Source of the DNA: Beroe forskalii
Taxonomy: Eukaryota > Ctenophora > Nuda > Beroida > Beroidae
Length of the DNA: 64,000 bases
Direction: 5' to 3'
Assembly: GCA_011033025.1 (NCBI GenBank)
Contig: WFMF01000447.1
Span: forward strand, 79,783 to 143,782
Below are positions 60,901-64,000 of the stretch, piece by piece (within the stretch, counting starts at the first letter, position 1; each line of letters starts with the position of its first letter). The notes beneath the pieces are model-generated. The model worked only from the letters and a program-made list of their open reading frames with translations. It was not told the DNA's origin and searched no databases. A program made the position numbers and the translations under genes.

Positions 60901-62624
60901 CACGAGTTTCAAAACATGTGAAAATATAGCCAATATTAGAATATAAATATTATATGATTTAGGTACACCCGGATTCAAAATGAATGAGGCAGGTTCACAT
61001 GAAGGTTTAACTTACTGAAAACTTTCAGTGGAACAGTTGTTTCATGATCAGTCTTCTCTTGTTCAGAAGAAGTAACAACACATTTATAATCAGCATCAGC
61101 ATCCCCAACATCAGTTATCTGAAGTGTTGTTGTTTGGGAGTTTCCATCCAAATCCCCATCAGTTTCTACATAGTTACTGGCATTTGAAAGGCTGCCTATT
61201 TCTGTGTCTCCTTTCTTCCAAACCACATTATCCAATGCTCTGGTTAAGCCAGTGACAACACAAGAAATGGTTGCATCTCTGTTAGATTGAACTTCCATGC
61301 CATGAGGTGTTACAGCTGAAGGTATGGGGGAATTGAGGAAAATGTCAAAAGTAGAAAAAAATAGATAAAGCCTGATAAAAATTGTAAAATAATTCCATAG
61401 ACATACCTAACCAAAATAAAACAACATCATCATGAAGAGAAGTTCGTATTGAAGATTCCAATACTTACCAAAAGTTAGCTTCTCAACTTGAATGCTGTTT
61501 TCTTGTGGAGGAGAATCAGGATAAGCCTTTGACTGTACAATGCATTTATAGGTTACAGGTGAAGTTGATAAAGCCGTAATGACTGCTGGTTTTAATGTCA
61601 GGGTTGCAGTTTGTGATCCTCCACTGTATGAACTCGAACCATTATTTATAATCTGTGTATCAGTGATTGTTGCCCCACTGGGATCTTTGAATGTTACAGT
61701 CGCAGCAGCAGATAGCCCACTTATTGAACAAGTGACCACATGATCAATTCCAGGAGTTATATAGACATTATCAGCAGTTACACCTGAAATGGTTGATAAG
61801 CTTTAAAAATAGTCAAATTGAAACAAAAAATTCAATGTCCCTAAAAGCAATTACATACTATATATCATAACTTCTTGATTTAATATATTTGAATTAATAT
61901 CTATCAAAATCTGTTGTCATAGACTACCTACTTCAATTTGGTTTTATTATTGCTTTATTCATTTGAGGTTGATCAAATTTCTTATGAACTTGTGCTTCTG
62001 TGAATACAGTAATTAATGATTGTTTGTGACTACTTACTGAAAACTTCAAGCCTCACTGTTTCAGACACATCTGCATCTCCAGCATTTTCTTTAACAGTAC
62101 ATTTGTAATCAACATCAGCATTACCAACATCAATTATTTCAAGGGTTGTTGTTTGCCTATCCGACTCAAAATTGCCATTTGTCTTTCTATAATTACTACT
62201 GTAGTCTGCCAGAGTCTCTACATTTGTATTTCCTTTCTCCCAAATAACACTATCAAGAACTTTTGTAATTCCAGTAACAACACATGATAGAGTAGCACTT
62301 GTACCTTCTTCAACTTCTCTACCTTTTGGAACAACTGAAATCATTGATATGTAGATAGGTATTGATATTTGAGCGTTGTTAAAATACCTTGATTGAGGAA
62401 ATAAAGAACTCTGAAATTATACCTTTTTGCTATTCTATCTTATATGCAGCTTGGAATATTAATTATTATTGGAGTTTATTATTTGAACTGTATTCACTGA
62501 ATTCATGTCATCTTGATTGCTTACAGCAATGTCATTTGATTCAAATTTTACCTGTTATTGAATCAGTTGTTAGGAATTCTAGGCAGGCAGTTATCAGGAA
62601 TAAGACAATATAATCATTTCTCAT
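26957..62624 (-). CDS. receptor-type protein tyrosine phosphatase with Ig, sushi and FN3 domains (gene span)
   Basis: About 56 minus-strand exons, close to 8.25 kb of coding sequence (some 2,700 codons), were followed from a signal-peptide exon at 62,624 to a stop at 26,957. Order: signal peptide, Ig1-Ig16, three sushi domains, FN3, a juxtamembrane segment with a KRS cleavage motif, one transmembrane helix, PTP D1 and PTP D2. Nearly all junctions agree in phase, which makes a chance assembly of exons very unlikely. The receptor should sit in the plasma membrane and dephosphorylate phosphotyrosine in response to contact or ligand. The Ig count far exceeds that of familiar LAR-type receptors, and LAR-type proteins lack sushi domains; I know of no exact counterpart. 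Eight Ig exons form a recent tandem array. Splice or frame defects at several places (see the separate entries) mean the gene may be decaying or the consensus imperfect. Confidence 0.85.
27089..28305. other. intron, nothing recognised
   Basis: Last intron of the phosphatase gene. A purine-rich patch (GAGGGGAGGAGTTG, GGGGGGGAGAGAC) lies near the acceptor at 27,089-27,170. No ORF with a family feature. Confidence 0.5.
29502..29622. repeat. inverted repeat, ~54-bp arms
   Basis: ACTGTGGCAGTTCAAACTAC and GTGTGCGCGGCGTAAGTTTG on the left are mirrored by CAAACTTACGCCGCGCACAC and GCAGTTCGAACTGTCAC on the right, around a short loop (TCCAAATGTTTC). It could form a long hairpin; it may be a small foldback transposon remnant. 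Confidence 0.75.
30038..30125. repeat. inverted repeat with nested stem
   Basis: AATAATCTTCAATATTCTCT pairs with AGAGAATACTGAAAATTATT; inside, GGCTCGG pairs with CCGAGCC around CGACATAGTCC. No gene sense. Confidence 0.65.
30635..32690. other. intron containing a MITE
   Basis: Phosphatase intron. Apart from the element at 30,893-31,413 nothing coding was recognised. Confidence 0.5.
30893..31413. mobile_element. MITE with TACTGTAAAGCC termini
   Basis: Left end TACTGTAAAGCC then ATTAATTTTCGCG; right end CGCGAAAATATGT then GGCTTTACAGTA, an inverted match of the outer 12 bases plus the TTTTCGCG segment. The TA at each outer edge fits a Tc1/mariner-type TA target. About 520 bp with no transposase frame, so it is non-autonomous. 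Confidence 0.75.
32690..32830 (-). repeat. minisatellite grown from a D2 splice donor
   Basis: Coding strand: the exon end GTGGACAGAGGACGG and donor GTAAGTGGACAGGG are followed by six or more copies of GTGGACAGGGGACGG with GTGAGT or GAGAGT between them. Several copies thus recreate a plausible donor. Confidence 0.8.
33956..35302. other. intron, nothing recognised
   Basis: AT-rich intron between D1 and D2. The 103-codon minus-strand frame at 34,909-35,220 has no family feature. Confidence 0.5.
35303..40262 (-). CDS. phosphatase PTP domain D1 (ten exons), catalytically complete
   Basis: Exons: 40,170-40,262; 39,757-39,807; 38,006-38,087; 37,649-37,778; 37,331-37,404; 36,859-36,988; 36,479-36,603; 36,073-36,201; 35,555-35,701; 35,303-35,386. 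Key parts are present: the wedge ([19 protein letters not shown]), the phosphotyrosine loop ([18 protein letters not shown]), [21 protein letters not shown], the WPD loop with its acid (WPDHGAP) and the P-loop [10 protein letters not shown] with the nucleophilic Cys and the Arg. It should hydrolyse phosphotyrosine. The acceptor before 37,404 reads TTTCAT instead of TTTCAG. Confidence 0.9.
35784..35847 (-). pseudogene. decayed partial copy of the D1 catalytic exon
   Basis: CTGGAGGTGTAGTGCTATAA, TAGTGCCGTCCTAAC and ACTACAGTGACCTGAG line up with CTGGAGGTGCAGGGCTATAA, TGGTGCCCGTCCTGCC and CTGCAATGCACCTGAAAC of the exon at 35,555-35,701, with several indels. It covers the P-loop half of the exon and its acceptor, and is not translatable. 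Confidence 0.65.
37779..37960 (-). repeat. GTTACC/CATGACATCA minisatellite abutting a D1 acceptor
   Basis: Plus-strand units such as GTTGTCAGGGTAACG, CATGGTAACGCATGATGTC and CATGGTAACGCGTTA repeat eight or nine times and begin within the acceptor (GCATCATGCAG on the coding strand) of the exon 37,649-37,778. Confidence 0.75.
38088..39756. other. intron, nothing recognised
   Basis: AT-rich intron of the phosphatase gene; no supported ORF or repeat element. Confidence 0.5.
40486..40628 (-). CDS. phosphatase transmembrane exon
   Basis: After [18 protein letters not shown] comes one hydrophobic helix, [20 protein letters not shown] then FFVY, followed by the basic stop-transfer MRRSR. Acceptor CATCCCTAG, donor GTAAGA. 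Confidence 0.92.
40941..41704 (-). CDS. phosphatase juxtamembrane ectodomain (exons 41,647-41,704, 41,274-41,422 and 40,941-41,077)
   Basis: Peptides in order: [38 protein letters not shown] then [36 protein letters not shown] is a candidate furin-type cleavage site, placed as in LAR-family receptors, which are cut near the membrane. Phases agree at every junction. Confidence 0.8.
42151..43222 (-). CDS. phosphatase FN3 domain (exons 43,035-43,222 and 42,151-42,277)
   Basis: First exon: [20 protein letters not shown] and SGVTCKV; second: [18 protein letters not shown] and WTSQKYSF. The L-x-L-x-x-N-T-x-Y-x-Y-x-V pattern is the signature of an FN3 C-terminal half. Phases agree. Confidence 0.75.
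42278..43034. other. intron with a weak inverted repeat
   Basis: GGTGGTTTAATCC (about 42,724) and TATAAACCACC (about 42,778) form a short inverted repeat. Nothing coding. Confidence 0.45.
43223..44599. other. intron with a short hairpin
   Basis: GGAGGTGAGATTTGCGATTC and its partner TCTCACCTCC form a hairpin at about 43,744-43,772. No supported ORF. Confidence 0.5.
44600..45034 (-). CDS. phosphatase sushi 3 (exons 44,941-45,034 and 44,600-44,678)
   Basis: First exon: [20 protein letters not shown] then [10 protein letters not shown]; second: [18 protein letters not shown]. Phases agree on both sides, and the second exon joins to the FN3 exon as Leu-Glu-Val. Confidence 0.8.
45290..45444 (-). 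repeat. repeat of a splice-donor region beside sushi 2
   Basis: The exon end and donor (GCTAGG then GTAAGCTC) is followed in the intron by further copies of TTTGCCAGCTAGGGTAAGCTC-like or CTGCTAGGGTAAGCTC at about 45,410, 45,350 and, degenerate, 45,290. Confidence 0.65.
45445..45912 (-). CDS. phosphatase sushi 2 (exons 45,775-45,912 and 45,445-45,529)
   Basis: First exon: [15 protein letters not shown] and [14 protein letters not shown]; second: [20 protein letters not shown]. Four cysteines with sushi spacing. The junction agrees in phase (A + GC gives Ser). Confidence 0.8.
46058..46687 (-). CDS. phosphatase sushi 1 (exons 46,563-46,687 and 46,058-46,134)
   Basis: First exon: [20 protein letters not shown] and [10 protein letters not shown]; second: [20 protein letters not shown]. 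Four cysteines have the spacing of a sushi (CCP) domain. The internal junction agrees in phase. The start of the first exon is uncertain because the only AG upstream gives a phase mismatch with 46,942-47,014. Confidence 0.7.
46135..46345 (-). repeat. 23-bp minisatellite in the acceptor tract of sushi 1 exon 2
   Basis: About eight copies of a unit containing GGTAAACAGACAGAATGAC lie directly against the exon. On the coding strand they make a repeated pyrimidine-rich tract (CTGTCTGTTTACCTTCTG) running into TTTCTCAG. Confidence 0.9.
46942..47643 (-). CDS. phosphatase Ig16 (exons 47,550-47,643, 47,293-47,410 and 46,942-47,014)
   Basis: Peptides in order: [40 protein letters not shown] ending [26 protein letters not shown]. 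Phases agree if the third exon uses the acceptor CTGTGAG. The first Ig cysteine is absent, so this domain may resemble other beta-sandwich folds. Confidence 0.75.
47644..48040. other. intron with a short tandem repeat
   Basis: GCGTCCTATGTCACGCAGT repeats three times at 47,869-47,935, next to an isolated GTGGCGC patch. Nothing coding. Confidence 0.6.
48041..49625 (-). CDS. phosphatase Ig15 (exons 49,512-49,625, 48,375-48,487 and 48,041-48,119)
   Basis: Peptides in order: [20 protein letters not shown] then [42 protein letters not shown]. Phases agree at all three junctions. The acceptor of the first exon is repeated in the minisatellite upstream. Confidence 0.85.
48488..49310. other. intron, nothing recognised
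   Basis: AT-rich; the 90-codon plus-strand frame (48,762-49,034) and the 72-codon minus-strand frame show no family features. Confidence 0.45.
49311..49334 (-). other. possible 24-nt microexon between Ig15 exons
   Basis: CTACAG and GTATAT bound 24 bases reading (G)FTVTWTK, which repeats the C-strand of the domain (compare INVDWKK at the end of the previous exon). Phase 1 at both ends would allow insertion without a frame change. It is not needed for a complete domain and may be a relic. Confidence 0.25.
49626..50050 (-). repeat. minisatellite containing copies of the Ig15 acceptor
   Basis: Units of roughly 120 bp with GGATGAAGATCAGGACCTAGC, GGGATAAAGATT and GGATTGTCAAGCC (or CAGTCGTCAGACC). 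On the coding strand this last part reads CCCAGGCTTGACAATCC, an AG followed by the first 12 bases of the exon at 49,625. Confidence 0.7.
50214..50818 (-). CDS. phosphatase Ig14 (exons 50,702-50,818 and 50,214-50,363)
   Basis: First exon: [20 protein letters not shown] then DYSWK; second: [20 protein letters not shown]. The phase-1 intron falls just after the core Trp-Lys, as in Ig15. The intron upstream hosts the LINE-derived element. Confidence 0.85.
51057..52085 (-). CDS. LINE ORF1p-like RNA-binding protein
   Basis: 342 residues. About 119-215 is a heptad-rich coiled coil ([20 protein letters not shown] onward), expected to trimerise the protein. It is followed by an RRM-like part starting [15 protein letters not shown] and containing [20 protein letters not shown], and by a C-terminal basic part ([17 protein letters not shown]). 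This is the order of L1-type ORF1 proteins, which coat the element RNA. Met30 (51,998) is an equally good start, since residues 1-29 look non-conserved. The frame is fully open, suggesting a young copy. Confidence 0.75.
   Translation of the reverse strand: MFIDNATTATVYLQFSALVHCTRIQVHCTMGHDYIGELMRVQEFSQKDKKTAVKKLGEFKDGLIRDIVLTAKVGGYDLDKDLRGHQLAKANKDTLVVWLEALVYGLRSTIMPLLEDTVKEAECVEELKNEKISDQTKIIDLQNQLIEAKDQQVVKLQEAVKGEVRTVQTEMKTFASVLQKDLKSQTKEVKSAASVFSAKKVGEAVKQVVEKEERGKNLIMYGVPEEGDQLLEACVAGVLEKAGQKPRISECCRLGLRRDGAVRPVKVTLSSSSTVVEVLRNAKMLREEECCRRIFICPDRTVEQRKAQKGLVDQLKKMRTDHPDRRYRIRGDQVVVCEESVP
52160..53330 (-). repeat. 353-bp tandem repeat, about 3.3 copies
   Basis: Units starting GATTTTACAGGAAAA at about 52,397, 52,751 and 53,100 share AAGGGGCGAAAAAAGGCAG, CAGACAGAAAATGGCTG and CGTCCATGGATGGCGTGC; a partial copy abuts the ORF1 side. 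Each carries the remains of a plus-strand frame of up to 113 codons, broken by small indels in other copies, which I regard as incidental. Confidence 0.88.
53557..54102 (-). CDS. phosphatase Ig13 (exons 54,006-54,102, 53,789-53,917 and 53,557-53,677)
   Basis: Peptides in order: [38 protein letters not shown]; and [20 protein letters not shown]. The last two junctions agree in phase (the last, at donor GTACGT, gives [11 protein letters not shown]). The first junction is off by one base: an extra G before GTGAGA would give the expected Trp. Confidence 0.7.
54369..55471. mobile_element. 1.1-kb nested foldback (inverted-repeat) element
   Basis: The ends CTCGAGCGCCCAGTGACAG (54,370) and CTGTCACTGGGCTCGAGCG (55,452) are inverted. 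Inside, long arms pair: TTCACAACTCTTTGCTTAAT-like and GACGGTATTTTGATGTCATT on the right mirror AATGACATCAAAATACCGTC on the left; a central part repeats the palindromes GACGTGATTTGAAAATCACG and ACGTGATCTGAAATCACGTC. No coding frame. It looks like a foldback or MITE-type DNA element inserted in the intron between Ig12 and Ig13. Confidence 0.8.
55809..56406 (-). CDS. phosphatase Ig12 (exons 56,228-56,406 and 55,809-55,923)
   Basis: First exon: [20 protein letters not shown]; second: [20 protein letters not shown]. The first donor is GTACCG. After the second exon the expected donor reads ATAAGT instead of GTAAGT. The domain has lost the usual cysteines, as some Ig-fold domains do. Confidence 0.7.
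56588..57070 (-). CDS. phosphatase Ig11 (exons ~56,959-57,070 and 56,588-56,761)
   Basis: First exon: [10 protein letters not shown] and TTQVLWK; second: [10 protein letters not shown] and [15 protein letters not shown]. The donor of the first exon is unclear: after CTCTGGAAAAG the sequence reads ATAGTG, with no GT in the frame that joins to the second exon. The boundary at 56,959 is approximate. Confidence 0.7.
57300..57771 (-). CDS. phosphatase Ig10 (exons 57,623-57,771 and 57,300-57,437)
   Basis: Ig domain split by one intron. First exon: [20 protein letters not shown]; second exon: [20 protein letters not shown]. Phases agree on both sides. From here on, Ig domains occupy two or three exons, unlike the single-exon array domains. 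Confidence 0.85.
57930..58229 (-). CDS. phosphatase Ig9, A exon of cassette 1
   Basis: Ig domain, variant residues [27 protein letters not shown] and EKTDYETT. It joins in phase to 57,771. Confidence 0.88.
58387..58701 (-). CDS. phosphatase Ig8, B exon of cassette 1
   Basis: Ig domain, variant residues [20 protein letters not shown] and SSSYSGG. Splice sites are intact. Confidence 0.88.
58958..59257 (-). CDS. phosphatase Ig7, A exon of cassette 2, acceptor lost
   Basis: The coding part is intact ([24 protein letters not shown]), but where the other A copies have CCTTCAG this one has CATTTTG, so no AG precedes the exon, and none occurs in the 50 bases upstream. The exon can probably not be spliced in as such. 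Skipping it would keep the frame. Confidence 0.75.
59415..59729 (-). CDS. phosphatase Ig6, B exon of cassette 2
   Basis: Ig domain, variant residues [20 protein letters not shown] and SSSFSGG. Splice sites are intact. Confidence 0.88.
59987..60286 (-). CDS. phosphatase Ig5, A exon of cassette 3
   Basis: Ig domain, variant residues [14 protein letters not shown] and [18 protein letters not shown] replaces HGMEVQ. Splice sites are intact. Confidence 0.88.
60444..60758 (-). CDS. phosphatase Ig4, B exon of cassette 3
   Basis: Ig domain, variant residues [20 protein letters not shown] and SSSFSGG. Acceptor TTCTTAG, donor GTAAGT. Confidence 0.88.
61016..61315 (-). CDS. phosphatase Ig3, A exon of cassette 4
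   Basis: Ig domain with [31 protein letters not shown] and [12 protein letters not shown]. Acceptor CCTTCAG and donor GTAAGT are intact. Confidence 0.88.
61469..61783 (-). CDS. phosphatase Ig2, B exon of cassette 4
   Basis: Ig domain with [20 protein letters not shown] and [17 protein letters not shown]. The usual Trp of the core is Phe in all B copies. The 5' part ([10 protein letters not shown]) differs from the other three, which read [10 protein letters not shown]. Its intron flanks also differ slightly, as expected for the edge of the array. Confidence 0.85.
62038..62334 (-). CDS. phosphatase exon 2, Ig1
   Basis: One complete Ig domain in one exon, phase 1 at both ends. It has [18 protein letters not shown] and VDYKCTV, the Cys-Trp-Cys core. 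It is clearly related to the type-A exons of the tandem array below but diverged, so it looks like the older relative from which they arose. Confidence 0.85.
62552..62624 (-). CDS. phosphatase exon 1, signal peptide
   Basis: ATG at 62,624, then [20 protein letters not shown], a typical export signal, and a donor GTAAAA. It ends in phase 1 and joins to 62,334 (G + TT gives Val), reading [14 protein letters not shown]. No TATA box was recognised upstream. Confidence 0.8.
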
Positions 62625-63540
62625 GCCTGGGAATATAATATGAAAGCAATTGTTGGGATCATTAGATCATCCTTTCTATTTTTGAAATTTTGTACAATGA
62701 AAAGGTTATGTTTCTTTGATCAGTCCAGCATGTAGCTACAGTGAGTGGTTCATTTAAGTCTTGACTCATTTTACTTTTTTAATAGTTCAAAAAATCCTGC
62801 AGTTATAACCAGTTGATGGTGGGTTCTGAGATTTATAGGTAGCTATGGTGGTTTCTGAGATTTATAGGTAGCTATGGTTGCTAGGTATCTTGACAGATTT
62901 GCCTTAAAGAAAAGGTAAAGAAAGTTTCTAGACATAAAGCCCACCCATTGACCCATTATATACCCTAGGTAGGGGTACTTAAATGTGTATACACATGGCA
63001 TCAGGCTGCAAAATGAAGATAAAGAAATAAATTTTTGCCATCTGGGCAACACAATTTGTGAGAGCACTAATCAGCACACTTAATCATTCATACCATATTT
63101 TGCGATGTAAATTTTGTTCCAAATCAAAATGTATTCATCGGTGTACCTAGTACAATCAGTGAAACAAGTAAATCAATGTAAAAAGCTAATCAAGTTTTTA
63201 TCCCATTTTTAAAAAATAAAATAAAATATTTTGATATTTCATCAACACTAATTTCATAAAAAATGTCGATGATTCATCATAAAAAATCTCTTCTTCAGGA
63301 ACTCTATATAGTGTAACACAACATTCTCAGTTAGTTAGTTTAATATGTAATTAATATGTGTTGTGTTGTAACTAACAATTAACATAATGTTCTCATCTGT
63401 AACACGATTTTCAAAAGTGACGAAGTTTTCCCTATCATGACTAATTATGAAAAGTGAAAACTTATCTTTTTTATTAGGGGTTGGATCTTAGAGTAATACC
63501 CACTAACCAGGTGCTAACGCCTTCCTCAGCCCGCATTTGT
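62625..63540. other. upstream region of the phosphatase gene
   Basis: AT-rich. A direct repeat (TTCTGAGATTTATAGGTAGCTATGGT, cut here to its core GATTTATAGGTAGC) occurs at about 62,830 and 62,857. No clear promoter element or ORF. Confidence 0.45.
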
Positions 63541-63559
63541 CCTACGTTGTAGGACCTAT

Positions 63560-63785
63560 TTTGCACGCGCAAGCGCGCGTGTTCAGAGAAAAGGCGCGCA
63601 CGTGTTCAGAGAAAAAGCGCGCGCGTGTTCAGAGAAAAAGCGCGCGCGTGCGTGTTCAGAGAAAAGGCGCGCGCGTGTTCAGAGAAAAGGCGCGCGCGCG
63701 TGTTCAGAGAAAAGGCGTGCGCGCGTGTTTAGAGAAAAGGCCCGCGCGTACGTGTTCAGAGAAAAGGCGCTCGCGCGCGAACAAA
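63560..63785 (+). repeat. GC-rich minisatellite
   Basis: About nine units of GTGTTCAGAGAAAAGG followed by a variable GCGCGCGCGC run. It creates overlapping Arg/Lys-rich open frames that are artefacts of the repeat. Strong CG content contrasts with the region. Confidence 0.88.
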
Positions 63786-63924
63786 CAGGGTCACATAGCA
63801 TGTGGTGCAACCATGGCGCTTTAAACTTATACTTAAAGGCCCTAGGCAAGGTAAGGGTTATAGTTACTGTTTTCCCCTAACCAGGGGTGGTTTAGCGCTT
63901 GCCGCGCCGCGCACTCTGTGCGCG

Positions 63925-63942
63925 TAACCAGGGCCCTGGTTA
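63925..63942. other. 18-bp perfect palindrome
   Basis: TAACCAGGGCCCTGGTTA is its own reverse complement. A related CCTAACCAGGGG lies at about 63,876, hinting at the edge of an inverted-repeat element that continues beyond the window. Confidence 0.6.
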
Positions 63943-64000
63943 GGGCAATTACTGTTGGGACCAAGATTCGACGGACGTTGCCCGTCTTCTGGGTAGGTCC

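Larger units (their letters stand above)
57930..61783 (-). repeat. four tandem two-exon Ig cassettes, ~1,029-bp period
   Basis: Each cassette is a 315-bp B exon, a short intron, a 300-bp A exon and a short intron. B exons start at 61,783, 60,758, 59,729 and 58,701; A exons at 61,315, 60,286, 59,257 and 58,229. Introns as well as exons are nearly identical between copies, so the array arose by recent unequal duplication or is homogenised. All exons begin and end in phase 1, so any can be gained, lost or skipped without shifting the frame. Confidence 0.93.

Noticed and set aside
63537..63880. Arg/Lys-rich frames of 92-95 codons
   Set aside because: Products of the GCGCGC minisatellite in two frames.

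Overview
The window is animal nuclear DNA: AT-rich, intron-rich, GT-AG introns, and families found in animals (a transmembrane receptor tyrosine phosphatase with Ig, sushi and FN3 modules; a Rab9-effector-p40-like kelch protein; a LINE-type ORF1). I see no bacterial operon, CRISPR array or rRNA. Codon use, short introns and repeat families suggest a marine invertebrate, but I cannot place the phylum from sequence alone.

Layout. 1-16,240 is repeat-dominated: two direct copies of a ~3 kb segment (583-3,563 and 13,140-16,237) flank two minus-strand exons of a possible chaperonin-like gene, a ~6 kb satellite of ~335-bp monomers (5,180-11,160) and a homopolymer-rich tract of doubtful sequence quality (11,250-13,130). 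Each copy of the duplicated segment carries the same kelch exon. From the second copy a plus-strand kelch gene runs to 24,517. Its first visible intron (15,243-21,509) holds two intronless genes: a secreted cysteine-rich protein (+, 17,845-18,414) and a membrane-anchored multicopper oxidase (-, 19,028-20,956).

From 62,624 down to 26,957 on the minus strand lies one very large gene, which I could follow exon by exon (about 56 exons, roughly 2,700 codons): signal peptide, about sixteen Ig-like domains, three sushi domains, an FN3 domain, a candidate furin site, one transmembrane helix, an apparently active PTP domain D1 and a second PTP domain D2. Most exon junctions agree in phase, which is the main support for the model. 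Nine of its Ig domains are single exons, and eight of these form four near-identical tandem two-exon cassettes of ~1,029 bp (57,930-61,783). This is the most striking object in the window.

Cautions. Several otherwise well conserved exons carry one- or two-base frame breaks or non-canonical splice sites (kelch exon at 23,361; PTP D2 at 33,480 and 32,922; splice defects at 37,405, 55,808 and 59,258). Together with the homopolymer-inflated tract this means either consensus errors or real decay; the DNA alone cannot separate them. Mobile DNA includes a LINE ORF1-only element with upstream tandem monomers (50,856-53,330), a 1.1 kb nested foldback (54,369-55,471) and a MITE (30,893-31,413). A recurring pattern is minisatellites that abut or contain splice-junction sequence.
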